DNA of 64,000 nucleotides from Gambelia wislizenii (Eukaryota > Chordata > Lepidosauria > Squamata > Crotaphytidae). Below, in pieces: positions 34,055-45,018 of the stretch. The stretch spans positions 68,151,501-68,215,500 of the forward strand of contig JAUMIR010000001.1 in assembly GCA_030847615.1 (NCBI GenBank), written 5' to 3'. The notes beneath the pieces are model-generated. The model was given only the letters and a program-made list of their open reading frames with translations. It was not told the origin of the DNA and made no database searches. The first letter of the stretch is position 1. Every line of letters begins with the position of its first letter. Position numbers and translations under genes: made by a program.

Positions 34055-37000
34055 GTAAGTAGGGTCTTCTTCTTGCTGAAAATCAAACCTTGCTAAGCAT
34101 TAAGGCACAAGCTGGACTTCTGTCTGCCTTTGAGAACTGATTTTCAAACATGAAAGAAAATATTTGGATAGCTCATTTGAGAATGTTAGGCAGTTTTACC
34201 TGCAAGCCAAATCATTCCTGCTCTTGCTAGCAAAACCAATACATTCCATGTTTTTTTTTTAAAAAAATATAGATTTGAATCCTTTCTGATTTGACACTAT
34301 AGACTGAACTGTCATTCACTCTTTCCTAGAAATCCTGGGAAGTGTAGTTTGGGGCGGAGGGTAGTGGTGGCAAGGGAATACCTGTCATCCTCACCAAGCT
34401 ACTATGACCAAGGAGATTATCACACTACACTGTTATAGTGCTATTATTCCACTTTGACTGCTTTGGCTGCCTCCTGTGGAAACCTGGGATTTGCAGTTAA
34501 GGGGGGGGGGGATTTTAGAACTCTCAGCCAGAGAACTCTTAGGCTTCACTAAACTACAAACCCCGGAATTCCACGGGGCAGCCACATCATTTAAAGTGGA
34601 ATAATAGCGCCATAACAGTGTAGCATGATAATCTCACAAGATTCTTTGGCAGAAGCTTTATTACATTATCATAAAACAAAATATAGGTGTTTAGTGTAAC
34701 ATACTGAGTGATTTTTTTCTTCTTGGAATATATAAAGCAGAAAATGAGCATCACAGTCTACCAGACTCCCTATTTCCTTATGGTACTAATTTATCTTCTT
34801 TTCAATTAGAGAATCCCATTTTGCAGAGCCTCCTTCCTGAACACCAAAGGAAGGTACTGGACAAGATCTCTACTAAGCTTCCCCTTACTGTGACCGCCAA
34901 CCTTATTAGTGATGAAGATTACTGGAAACGGTGCTGCACAGAGAGATGGACAGTTTGTGATGTGTCCCATTATGGTAACAGCTGGAAGCGGATGTTTTTT
35001 GAACGTCACCTGGAGAACATCTTGAAGTTCTACATTCCAGATACCACAAGCCCCAACCAAGTCCTGGATATCATTCCACTCTGCAAGGAATATGTGAGGA
35101 AACTGGAGATTGATCAGTTCCTCCCCCCAGTGAAACTAGATCTGAAGAAAGATGATGAAGAAGCTTCTGATACCGAAAGTGATGCTGGAATAGATGAACC
35201 TTCTATGGACCATTTTGATATGAGCATGCTGATTCCAGCTCTCTGTCACTTAGAGGAACTCCACCTGTCATATGGTGTTAAAGACTGTGGCATGAATTTT
35301 GAGTGGAATCTATTTGAGTTCACTTATCGGGACTGTTGCTCGCTGGCAAATGCTCTGAAGAAGTGTCAAACTCTGAAAGTAATTTTTCTAAATAGTTTTA
35401 TAACTTTTTGTAATCCTAAGCATGGAATAACCATCACTAAATATCACAGATAAACTTAACCATTTTTGCATTAAATTAAGGCAGAACTGTGTCCAGCCAG
35501 ACTCACTACCTAGAATCGGTACTTGCATTCCCAGAGGACCACTTTTAGAGCGTGTCTTATTTGTCAATCTCAAGCAGTCTTATGTGGGAGTTTAATGTTG
35601 TTTATATGTTACACCAGAAGCCTGGAAAAATCTAGAGATCTAATAATAAAGAGATCTGATAATAAACACAATTATAAAGCAATTTAATTCACAATAATTG
35701 AAACAAAACCCACAATCTAACAATCCAGAACCAAATTGTGATCACTCAGCCCTAAAAGCTTTGTGTGAAAAGCTCTGATGTAACCCTTAGAAAGAAAGGG
35801 GTCTCCTCTATATTGTCCTAGCTGCAACCCAAGTTAGGAATATAGTTTAGGAGAAAGGATTAAACATTAATGCCTCTTACATTAAGGGTCCACACAACTA
35901 CTTATAAGAGGGGGGGGGATGATGGAAGCCTCAGCCATGGATAACTCATAGATTATCTAGTTTATCTCTAAGTGTGATTTGTATTAAAACTACAGTTTTG
36001 AGGTTTCTTTCAAACTGTTTCTGCCCCAGAATATCTATTTCAAATATACATATTCAGAGAGGCAGGAGCTAAACAAGTTAGGTAAGGGTTAGGTAGAGAT
36101 TTGCTGCTGTTGCAAAAAGTAGCATAGGACAGACAGAATGACCCTGTGATTCTGCACTGACAAATGACACTGGGTAGCACAAAGGCCCTAAGCTAGTTCA
36201 CTGTGTTTGATAGAACTGTTGTCCGGAGGATCTGCTCTGATGGGTTATCATCCCTTTGGCTTCCAGTTGGTACCAGAAAAAGCCTTGAGCCTGCTTTAGA
36301 GGCAATGCAGAACTCTTTTCTTGCAAATCTGTCTCTTTCTGGGACACTGAGGCAGTTAAATGCCTACCCATCAAGACCTGTCAAATAGCTTCTTATGGAT
36401 GCAGTTTGGGGAGTTTTGGAGACTTTTAAGAGAAGCCATTTAATTCTTAGGATATGTGATTTTTTTTTAAAAAAAGCACCTATGGAAATGAGCTGCCCAA
36501 GTCCTCCAGCTTTCAGTAAGAAATGAGTGATTGTCTAGGAATTTGAGATGGAAAGATACTGTCTGATTTTTTATCTTTAACTTATCAAAGTGTGTGATCT
36601 AATTTTTCTGCTGCAGGTATTCAAACTATCCCGTAGTAAAGTGGATGATGACAAAGCCCGGCTACTGATCAAACATCTATTAGACCACCCCTCCTTGATA
36701 GAACTAGATTTATCCCACAACCTGATTGCAGACCGTGGAGCACGAGCTGTCGGCAAGCTAATCAACCGCAGCAAGCTGATCACCCTTAACCTTTGTGATA
36801 ACAGGATCCGGGCCCAAGGAGCCCAGGCTATTGCTCATGCCCTGTCCAAGAATTCCACCCTGACATCCTTAAATCTGCGCCTCAACTGCATCGAGGATGA
36901 GGGAGGCCAAGCCATCTGCCATGCCCTCCTGGTTAACAGCTCAGTGACGACTCTTCACTTGGGTGGCAATGAGTTATCAGAGCCAACGGCCACTCTTTTC

Positions 37001-39591
37001 TCCCAAGTCTTGGCTCAGAACGTAATTTTGACACACATCAACCTTTCATGCAACCACATTGGGCTAGTATGCAATCTTTTTCCTAAAATGCGGGCTTAAT
37101 TCATATTAAAATGTAGTATTTACAGGACATAGAGCATGTTCAAAGGTCTTTACATACATTAGCTTAAAAATCTTTACACTTTGCAAAGTAGGTCAAATTG
37201 GGTGGGGCTGAAGCTGAGAGAGTGGCTAGTCACCTTGTGATGACTTGTTGGTTATGCAGTCTAGTTTACACATCTAATAGAATGAGGAGGTAGTAGAGTA
37301 GACAATACCATCTTTGGCTGCAGTTAGGGGGTGCACTTTTCCTAAGGATTATACTTCTTGCAAGCGGTGGCATGCTTCCTATAGGTACCTGTATGAAGGC
37401 TGGTGAAAGACTGTAGAAGGCTTGTGCATAAGAAAAAAATCCTGCATAGTAAGGCATGGGATTTTTAAAAATCTATAATGGTTTTGTCAGGGTGTTAACA
37501 CGAGGGACCATTCAAAAATATGATTCCACCTGTAGCTTAAACTAATACAATACATTCTGCCACTTCAGGGCTCATTAATAAGAGAGAAGCACACGTGTTG
37601 TATCAGATGCACCTTAACTTGAGTTCTGTGAAAATGAGTTAAAAGAGAAGTGGGTTTCCAAAAATATATATAAATAAAAATACAAGTTTTGCCTTAAAGC
37701 TGAAAGTTGCCCTTTTGGAAGTGGCATACATTTGCCTTAAGAGAGGTATTTTGGATGTCTAGGTTTACTAGCCACCAACCTGCTCTTACTACTTTTGATA
37801 CATCCTTTTGAAATGTGTCTGATAAGAGATGCATCAGTCAAAATGGGTTCGATACCTTGGATACCTCCTTTTAAGGTACAATTTTTTGCCACATCAATCT
37901 TGTTCCTTCTGGGTCTCATAGAAGCATCAAGATTTGAAATAGTTAATGGTTTCGTGTGTCTATCCACCTGCATACCAAAACCCTCCAGAACTGCCTGTCA
38001 CATCTATTTAACATTTATCATCTCTTGACATTGTAATGAGGGGATAGGAAGATGTCGCTGGGATAGTGACATCTTCATAATTGAAAGCATGACACATCCT
38101 CCATTGTGTGAGCACTTATTAAGCAACAGCAGATTGGTGAAGAGTAACATAAGATGTGTACAAATTTGCTTGCCCTGGCATGTATCCCTTAGTTCTCTAA
38201 GGTGTATCAATGTAGTTTCAGAGGTATTCCAAGCAGTTTTGAACCACATACAGTACAAGTGGGCTGACTGTCCCCTTGCAGACCAGGGCTTCATCCTTGT
38301 CCTCATGCTTTGCTGACAAGACACGCTGAGTGCTTCCAAAGTACAGTAAGATGTCAGAGAGGAAGCAGAATCAGGCCAGCCAAATTGTGTCCAGTCTGTG
38401 TCAAGAATGTGGAACATATGGCCCTCTAGATGATGTTGGATCCTGTAACGCCTATCTGGGTCAGCCAGCCTAGGCAATGGTGACAGATAATATGACTTGC
38501 TCTCCAACATCCAGAACGTTATACATTCTCTATCCCTGGCTTAGGTGACAGAATGCAAGGAAAAGGCTCAGATCTGTACTTTCTTAACTGGATATCTGGA
38601 TAGTTGATGAAGCTTTCCCAAGGATACAACTTCTCTTTGGTGCTACTTGTGGGGTTCCCATAGGCAATTAGCTAGGCATTGTGAAAAAAGAATGCTGAAC
38701 TAGAGGCTGCCAGTCTTTTCTAGTAGGGCTCATTTTCCTTTCTTTTATGTGTTTTCAGAATGGCAAGAACAGTTTTGTTACTCTCTTGAATAAGGGTATG
38801 TTTTTCTTTTTCTTTTTGAGTTGGAATACTTCCTCAGTTCATCCTTGGGAATGAATTCCCCTCTAAACCCTCTTCCTCTGGTTCTCAGTATGATCTACCT
38901 ACAATAGGTGAAATCCAGCAGTGGAGAGTGCCTGTCTTCTACTGCAACTGAGAAATAAAAATGCATTTGAAATTCTACAAGGGGAACAGCCACTTGGACA
39001 GCATTTGGAACAATGAAATATTTGGTTGGGAAAAGGATTACATACCCTCTCTGCTACCTCTCTCCAAGGTAGTAGCTTTCAAGTAAAAAGGCTTTGGAAC
39101 ATTTTTGGATATTTGCATGTAACAAGTAACTTGGTCCTTAGCATTCCAGTTGGTTATGTTTTTGCAGAAGGAGGAATAGCATATTGTTTTTTATTTTTAT
39201 TCACCCTTGAGGCAGTGAAGGCTTTCACCAGCCTTCTTTAGGCATTATTTGAAAGCCACTCAATAAAGTGTGGGAAGTGTTTTCATACAAACCTGAAAGA
39301 AAGGTTTTGTGTGGGTGTGTAGTTTCATGGACATGTATTTGTATTTGCTCTTCAGCCTAGTTTCTTTCCTGATTCCAGGATGGAGGGAAGCAGCTGCTGG
39401 AAGGCATGTCTGATAACAAGACTGTGGTGGAATTTGACCTGAGGCTGGCAGAAGTGGGACAAGAGAGTGAATACCTCATAAACCAGGCCATAAAGACTAA
39501 CCGAGAACAAGCCCGTCTCAAGGCCCTTCATCATTCAAGCTCCACTCATGGCCTACCTGCTTATGAAGAAAAACATCCTGAGCCAGTTTAA
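33871..39591 (+). CDS. DRC5: Dynein regulatory complex subunit 5 (TCTE1/DRC5), four coding exons
   Basis: Joining 33871-34054, 34810-35378, 36617-37066 and 39379-39591 gives an open frame of 471 residues ending in TAA. All introns have GT-AG ends. I recognise the product as DRC5/TCTE1: a conserved N-terminal block (RRMRRIIAEDPEW at residues 29-40), a helical region with FFERHLENIL, an acidic stretch near residues 176-194, and then about five ribonuclease-inhibitor-type leucine-rich repeats (residues ~270-410) with LxLxxNxI cores. In other vertebrates and in Chlamydomonas the protein belongs to the nexin-dynein regulatory complex, which links outer doublets and regulates dynein; mammalian TCTE1 is testis-enriched and needed for sperm motility. 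The usual mammalian length is about 500 residues, and the shortfall seems to lie before the conserved RRMRRI block. The start is the only in-frame ATG before that block in exon 1; an upstream non-coding exon is likely but not located. Confidence 0.95.
34055..34809 (+). other. DRC5 intron 1
   Basis: This 755-base intron has a GTAAGT donor and a TTAG acceptor. It holds a nearly complete palindromic MITE (34413-34646) annotated separately. No other structured feature was seen. Confidence 0.9.
34413..34646. mobile_element. Palindromic MITE in DRC5 intron 1
   Basis: It has the same palindromic structure as 13487-13712: GAGATTATCACACTACACTG on the left, GTGTAGCATGATAATCTCAC on the right, and the inner pair CCTGTGGAAACCTGGGATTT/ACCCCGGAATTCCACGGG. 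A G-run (34500-34510) marks the centre. Confidence 0.85.
34810..35378 (+). CDS. DRC5: DRC5 coding exon 2
   Basis: The acceptor is TTTTCAATTAG at 34799-34809 and the donor is GTAATT at 35379. The exon completes the split Lys codon and encodes residues 62-251. These include the conserved YWKRCC and SWKRMFFERHLEN motifs, an acidic Asp/Glu/Ser-rich linker, and the start of the LRR-capping region (HLEELHLSYGVKDCGMNFEW). It ends in phase 0. Confidence 0.94.
35379..36616 (+). other. DRC5 intron 2
   Basis: This 1.24 kb intron is AT-rich unique sequence with short homopolymers. No additional exon or recognisable transposable element was seen. Confidence 0.9.
36617..37066 (+). CDS. DRC5: DRC5 coding exon 3 (leucine-rich repeats)
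   Basis: The acceptor is TTTCTGCTGCAG ending at 36616 and the donor is GTATGC at 37067. The exon has exactly 150 codons in phase 0 and encodes residues 252-401. It holds nearly all of the LRR domain, with cores such as LIELDLSHNLI, LITLNLCDNRI, LTSLNLRLNCI and VTTLHLGGNEL at about 28-residue spacing. Some repeats end ALSKN or ALLVN, as in ribonuclease-inhibitor-type LRRs. Confidence 0.95.
37067..39378 (+). other. DRC5 intron 3
   Basis: This 2.3 kb intron is mostly unique sequence. An old dispersed-repeat piece at about 38385-38490 reads on the minus strand, with the 'cagatgatgttgga' type wording common in reptile interspersed repeats. ORFs such as the one on the minus strand at 38004-38510 cross this repeat and are not genes. 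Confidence 0.85.
39379..39591 (+). CDS. DRC5: DRC5 terminal coding exon 4
   Basis: The acceptor is CTGATTCCAG ending at 39378. The exon encodes residues 402-471 and the stop TAA at 39589-39591. It opens with DGGKQLLEGMSDNKT, which completes the last LRR begun in exon 3, followed by the conserved FDLRLAEVGQESEYLI helix. The last ~20 residues (Ser/His/Pro-rich) are the least conserved part of the family. Confidence 0.94.
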   Translation, partial: DGGKQLLEGMSDNKTVVEFDLRLAEVGQESEYLINQAIKTNREQARLKALHHSSSTHGLPAYEEKHPEPV

Positions 39592-40318
39592 TATTTTTTT
39601 CTATTCAGTTATTACCTTCCACTACATTTGATTAAATAGCTATTTTTAATCTAAGTACTCTGGTTGGAAGTTATTCCTTTTCCTCAGTTAGGCTTGAGTT
39701 CAGCTAGCCTCAGTTGTCCTTTTATCCCTACCTTTAGTGTGCAGAATCTGGCACAACTTCCTGTTTCCTATGCATTACTGTGACCAAGCACGTAGGTCAG
39801 GAGTGGGAAGTTTCTGAGGGTCCAGGAGTGATTTTTACCTTCACCTGGACTTTTGTGGGCTACACCCTCCTTCTAACCCTCCGACTGAACAAAAATAATG
39901 CCCCAAAATGACAGATCTTATTTTCAGAAGCTTTAGGGTGAGTTGGGACCATAGGGGCCTTGGAGGCCTACTTTTGCCCACTCCTGCTATAGGTAAATCA
40001 GTACATGTTAATGGGGATTATTATTAATGTTACCCCTGTGCTTTACTGGAGATACCTTTAAAAACAAGCGCCAAAGAACGGTTGGCTTTAATCCCCTTAT
40101 GAAAGCACACTTAGCAGAGTTTCTGTTTAAAATACATGCGCAGAAAAAACGTACTGATTCCAAACACACAGGTTTTAAATAGCCATCCACCCAGTTTGCC
40201 CCCCGCCACTCCCACACACTCTAGCTTAAAAGAACCAAAGTACTCAAATGTAGCTTTAAAAGGTAGAAAAATACTTTACTCATGAACATCATGTTCACCT
40301 CAGGCAAAAACAGCAATA
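39592..40318. other. DRC5 3' flank
   Basis: It holds the presumed short 3' UTR and unique sequence. No further gene was seen. Confidence 0.5.
39631..39636 (+). terminator. Possible DRC5 polyadenylation signal ATTAAA
   Basis: ATTAAA, the common variant poly(A) hexamer, lies 40 bases after the DRC5 stop codon. It is the nearest good candidate, but no transcript evidence is available and a downstream signal could be used instead. Confidence 0.35.
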
Positions 40319-40939
40319 CAGTTGTCCCTTCACATTCGCGGCTTTGCCATTTGCGGTTTTGAGTATTCGCAGTTTCCCTCACCCACCCATCCCTCTCTGG
40401 GCTCTTCCTTTCCCTTTGTAAAGGGAGCAAAGGTCCAGGCAAGCGCGGGGGGGGGGAGGCAAAGCCTCTGAAATCACTCCTCTGCTGCTGCCCCTCTCCC
40501 TTTGCAGAGAGAAGGAAAGCACAGCAGAGGGGCAATTTGGGGGGTTGCCTCTCCCTCCGTGCTTCCCTGGGTCTTCCTTTCCCTTTGTAAAGGCAGTGAA
40601 GGTCCAGGCAAGCACGGGGGGGGGGAGGCAAAGACTCTGAAATCACTCCTCTTCTGCTCCTTCACTTCCTTTGCAGGGAGAACGAAAGCACAGCAGAGGG
40701 GTGATTTGGGTGTTTGCCTCTCCCTCTGTGCTTCCCTGGGTCTTCCTTTCCCTTTGTAAAGGGAGTGAAGGTCCAGGCAAGCGCAGCGGGGGGGGGGAGG
40801 CAACACCTCTTAAATTACCCCTCTGCTGCTCCTTCTCTCCTTTTGCAGGGAGAACGAAAGGACAGCAGAGGAGTGAGTGTTATTCACGTTTTTTTCACAT
40901 TCGTGTACCCTAACCCCCACGAATGTGAAGGGATGACTG
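40319..40939. mobile_element. Tigger-like MITE with internal tandem repeat
   Basis: TA flanks lie at 40317-40318 and 40940-40941. The ends CAGTTGTCCCTTCACATTCG and CGAATGTGAAGGGATGACTG are inverted repeats. The interior (40381-40880) is about three tandem units of ~180 bases, each carrying CCTTTCCCTTTGTAAAGG and a poly-G run, absent from other copies here. Confidence 0.88.
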
Positions 40940-41218
40940 TAACTTGAAAGTAGACTAAAATAACAAAATATATCTAGAAAGCTACATCTCTAAAACTAAA
41001 ATATGCAGGAGCTCAGTCCTGGAGGTCCTGCCCCTATGATGTCTTCATGGTGTCTTTTTTGACTTGTGGTGTCTTCCCAGACAAAGAGAGTTAAGACAAG
41101 CCTCCTTCTCCAGAAAGGCACTCACATTACAAATAGGAAATTATGTCATGCACTCTGTTTACGTTTACCATTTAATCCTTTCAGCAGTTAAACAACTCAG
41201 CATATTGGATTGCAACTA

Positions 41219-41627
41219 CAGTTGTCCCTCCACATTCGCGAACTCGACATTCGCAGTTTCGAGTATTCGCGGTTTTGGGAGGGCCCCCCCAGGCCCCCCC
41301 CAAACTGCGACACGGGGCCTCCGCGAAGGCCCTGGGGGGGAGTAGGGAGGGCTGGGAAGGCCTCCGCGGGGCCTCCAGAGACCCTCCGGAGGCCCCGCGA
41401 AGGCCCTGGGAGTGGATTGGGGAGGGCCGGGAAGGCCTCCGCGGGGCCTCCAGAGACCCTCCGGAGGCCCCGCGAAGCCCCTGGGGAGGCGGGGGAAAGC
41501 GACTATGGGGCCTCCGGAGGCCCCATGATCGCTATGGCAGGGGAGGGGGGGCAAAGAGTATTCGCGGATTTTTCACATTTGCGGGGGTCCGTGGAACGTA
41601 ACCCCCGCGAATGTGAAGGGACGACTG
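41219..41627. mobile_element. Tigger-like MITE with GC-rich direct repeats
   Basis: TA flanks lie at 41217-41218 and 41628-41629. The ends are CAGTTGTCCCTCCACATTCG and CGAATGTGAAGGGACGACTG. The interior holds two ~88-base direct repeats with GGAAGGCCTCCGCGGGGCC and CCCTCCGGAGGCCCCGCG, strongly self-complementary. The ORFs across it are by-products. Confidence 0.9.
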
Positions 41628-41880
41628 TATATATCTCAACACATGTAACCAAAACAACCACATTATTGTCCTGTCTGGCCCCATCTCTCCTTCCTTTGTT
41701 GTGCCACATTGTAGATTATAAGCTCTTTATACTCTATGGTTCATGTTGGGAAATGTAACATTCTTCTTGCACCCCCTACTTGATAAGTTTAGGAAATTTC
41801 TTGCATGCGTATGTTCCTACCCCCTTTCTCCTCATCTCTTATGAGAAAATAATGAGAAGGGGGGATGTAGGATGTTAAGC

Positions 41881-42062
41881 TTACAAGTCTGGCTTTGTAT
41901 CTTTCAATCTTCCCTTCCCCTCCCAAAAAGGGGAGGAGATACAAAGCTGATTGTAACCTTTAACTACAAGTCTGGCTTTGTATCTTTCAATCTCCCTTCT
42001 TGGGGAGGAGAAGGGGAGTTGAAAGGTACAAAGCCAGACTTGTAGCTAAAGGTTACAATCAG
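41881..42062. repeat. Foldback at left edge of copia pol
   Basis: The arm at 41947-41996 is the reverse complement of 42013-42062 (about 45 of 50 bases), and the right arm is genuine pol coding sequence. A further reverse-complement copy of part of the arm occupies 41881-41924. The spacer is only ~16 bases. Confidence 0.88.
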
Positions 42063-43378
42063 CAATTTGGCGAAGATTTTCATGAAACTTTCTCTCCAGT
42101 AGTTACACACACAACTATTAGAACCTTATTGGCTGTCACAGCTTCCAAGAAAATGCATGTACAACATCTAGATATAAAAATAGCATTCCTTTATGGGGAT
42201 CTAGATGAGGAACTGTACATGGAACAGCCTCTAGGATTCCAAGTTCCTGGGAAAGAGCATCTAGTATGCAAACTTGAGAAAAGTTTGTATGTATTAAAAC
42301 AGGCAGCCAGACAATGGAACCAAAAATTAAATCAGCTCGTTATCAAAGAAGGATTTACTCCAGGCACTGCTGACAAACATGTTTACAAAAGATTCAGAAA
42401 TAATAAATGGACATATATTGCAAGTTATGTTGATGATTTGATTCTATGCAGTCAAGACAAAGCAGATAGTGAAGAGATAGTTCTGAATCTCCAGAAAGAA
42501 ATAGATATTAAAAGCTTAGGAGACATCTCACACTATCTTGGAGTACAAATTGAAAGAAACCATGATGGAAGTTTCTTCCTTAATCAAAAGCAAAAGATAA
42601 TAGATCTTCTTGACTGTCGTGGCTTAAACAATGCTAGAGATGCACAAACTCCAATGGAAGTAGGTTTTTAAAGAACAATGAGGCATCTGAACCCTTGAGA
42701 GACAGGGAAAAGTACAGAAATGCAATTGGAAAACTTCTGTACATAGCTAATTTCACCAGACCTGATATTGCAAATGCTGTTGGCATCTTATACAGAATGG
42801 TTAACTCTCCTACTCTCAAAGATTTTGTTGCAGTGAACAGAGTTGCCAGATACCTGAGAGGAACTGCAGACTTCAAACTGATGTTGCCAGCCTTTGATCA
42901 GCTACAACTGATTGCCTTTGCTGATTCTGACTGGTTCCGATCTACAGGACAGAAAATCAACTAGTGGAAACATCATCTTTTATGGCGGAGGAGTGGTGAG
43001 TTGGACAAATAAGAAACAGAGTACAGTAGCTGATAGTTCCTCAGGCGCTGAGTGCATCTCAGCGAAAACAGCTTGTGATGAAATCAAATGGTTGCAGAAT
43101 TTATTCTGGTTCTTGGCATAACAGAACCCAAGCCAACCATTTTGATGCAAGATAATTAAAGCTGTATCAAGATTTCTCAGAGTGACAAGTCTCGGAAGAA
43201 GAATATAGACATTGCTTTCTACAAGGTGAGAGAGATGTGTCAAGGTCAACTTGTTCAACTTGAATACTACAACTCAGAAGAAATGATAACTGATATGTTA
43301 AGTAAAGCTTTTTCTAAAGACAGTTTCCAGAAACTACGAGAAGAAATGAAAATTATTCATGTGATTCCAGAAAAATGA
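42000..43378 (+). pseudogene. Ty1/copia pol remnant (RT and RNase H)
   Basis: The first frame (42000-42671) begins at the conserved RYKARLVAKGYNQ block and includes DIKIAFLYGDLDEELYMEQP, the catalytic YVDDL (42428-42442) and SLGDISHYLG. Indels near 42665 and 42960 shift the frame. The text then continues as YRNAIGKLLYIANFTRPDI, the RNase H block FADSDW, STSGNIIFYGGGVVSWT and AECISAKTACDEIKWLQ. The end matches the copia C-terminal KNIDIAFYKVRE region, with a stop at 43376-43378. Damage is light (a few indels), so the copy is relatively young. Ty1/copia elements are scarce in amniotes. Confidence 0.88.
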
Positions 43379-43404
43379 GAAGGGGAATGTTGGGAAGTGT
43401 AACA

Positions 43405-44935
43405 GTTTAAACTGATGACACTAGATAAATAATACACTTAAACCTTCATTTTAGAGAGCGCAGCATGCCATTTTTGGGAACTGAACTTAATGGTACTATG
43501 CTGTCACAGTAAGCATGATATACAGGGTTGCTAAATACATTAGACACCTTTTTAAAGTTAATGATTTAGTGAATTTCATATATGCAATTTTTCTGAAATA
43601 TATCCCTCCTCTAACTTTGCCTCTATCCCCATCCCCTCTTTTTTCTTTTTTGCTATTCCAAACTTCCACCATCAAACTAAGAACACAACAGGACCAAGAA
43701 CAAAACAAGTAAGGAAGAAAAAAAAACCAGATGAGAAGGTTCATCACTTTGTTCCTGCTGCATTTTTATACCTTTTTATGTGAAATAGTTTACAGGGAAT
43801 CATCATAGACCCCACATTAGGCCCTGTTTCCTTCTTTTCTAATTGTATTCTTGCTTGGGCTAGCCTTAGTAATAAAAGAGACCAAGGAGCTGTCCAAATT
43901 ACCCTGTAACTGCTAGAGCTGAATTCTGGCAGCAACCTTGGATTTTATTGCAGGTCTACATACTGCAGGCTTCCATGACACAGCTAGGTACCTGGCTTGT
44001 ACAGCCAATAAAATCTATTTCCCCCCAGCTTTCATCACATAAAATTGAGCAGGAGAATTATGTGCATGGTGCTATTTATTCATATGTCTGAACTTCTAAA
44101 GTTATAGGGGGAAAGATGCATTACAGATGAATCACGTAACAGTCGTGCTTAAGTTCATCTGGGGGTTTGTTCCAGATATGTGTTGGGGAAAAGCAGAATA
44201 TTTTTCCATCCACTCAGTTCTGTAGGAATTTGAAAAGTTTTGACAAGTTAACACATCATTCTAAGCAAAGGAGCAACACATCTAAACCTTGTGACTGGAA
44301 AAATGCCTCTAAAGTTCTGCTAGCTTATTTTGTTTCTAAAAAGTGGTTTATTTTGAGGCCAGTGACAGAATATGCTGTGACTTAAATGGCTTCCTGAATG
44401 CAATTCCTTTTTGAATTTAATCATCCAAACTCTGTAAGACCTAGTTATGTCTCTTGCAGTGTTATCTTTTTCTCCCACAAGAGAATCTTGGTAATATGGT
44501 CAAGTGCTGATTGTTAGGATTGCAGACAACACCCTTGAAAGTGACAGATTTTCTCTTTCAGCATCAAAGGGTACATTCCCAGTCTGACCTCCAAAATCTC
44601 CTGTTTTTTTTCCCAGGCTTCTCTGCAGTGCTGAAAAGGAAAGCTGTCACACAGGAAACCAAGGCAGAGAATCAGAAATCTTCCCCTGGTTATTGCTGCA
44701 AGTTAGCATACATTTAAAATTCCAGAAAGTGTTTTATTGTTTATATAATGTGAAGTTCTTAGCATGGCTGCTAAGCTGCTTTGCTCCAAACCAATTGTAT
44801 TTTTTCTGCCGTGACAGGTTTATCCCCAGTTCCACCTTTTTCTTTGCTTAGTTTTTAGATTTGCTTTACACAGCACAGTTGCTATGTATAAACTCAAACG
44901 TGCTATTATTTCAATAACTAATCTCAACAAATTTG
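43405..44935. other. LTR remainder and unique sequence
   Basis: The copia 3' LTR presumably extends some distance to the right, but its end was not identified. No exon was recognised. Confidence 0.4.
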
Positions 44936-45018
44936 CCATACAATCCCGTGCATGTTTATTTGAAAGTCCTAAGTTCTATGGGCTTTACTCCTACTAGTAA
45001 GCATGCTTAGGGCTGAAG
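44936..45018. repeat. Short hAT-like palindromic repeat copy
   Basis: The text CCGTGCATGTTTATTTGAAAG ... GGGCTTTACTCC ... AGTAAGCATGC matches a small amniote repeat of the pattern 'TATGCATGTTTACT...AGTAAGYATGCATA'. A second copy lies at 56964-57054. Confidence 0.5.

Larger units (their letters stand above)
41744..43404 (+). mobile_element. Ty1/copia retrotransposon remnant
   Basis: A broken pol with copia-type RT and RNase H is followed by a polypurine tract (GAGAAGGGGAA, 43377-43387) and an LTR-like start TGTTGGGAAGTGTAACA (43388-43404). A near-identical 17-mer (one mismatch) at 41744-41760 may be the start of a 5' LTR. Gag, protease and most of integrase are missing. The LTR right ends could not be set. 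Confidence 0.8.

Noticed and set aside
38004..38510. 168-codon minus-strand ORF in DRC5 intron 3
   Set aside because: It partly covers a dispersed repeat, and the rest shows no motif.
40221..40947. Proline/arginine-rich ORFs
   Set aside because: They are products of the tandem repeats inside a Tigger-like MITE.
41210..41758. 182-codon ORF rich in Gly/Pro/Arg
   Set aside because: It lies across the GC-rich MITE from end to end and beyond, with no protein family signature.
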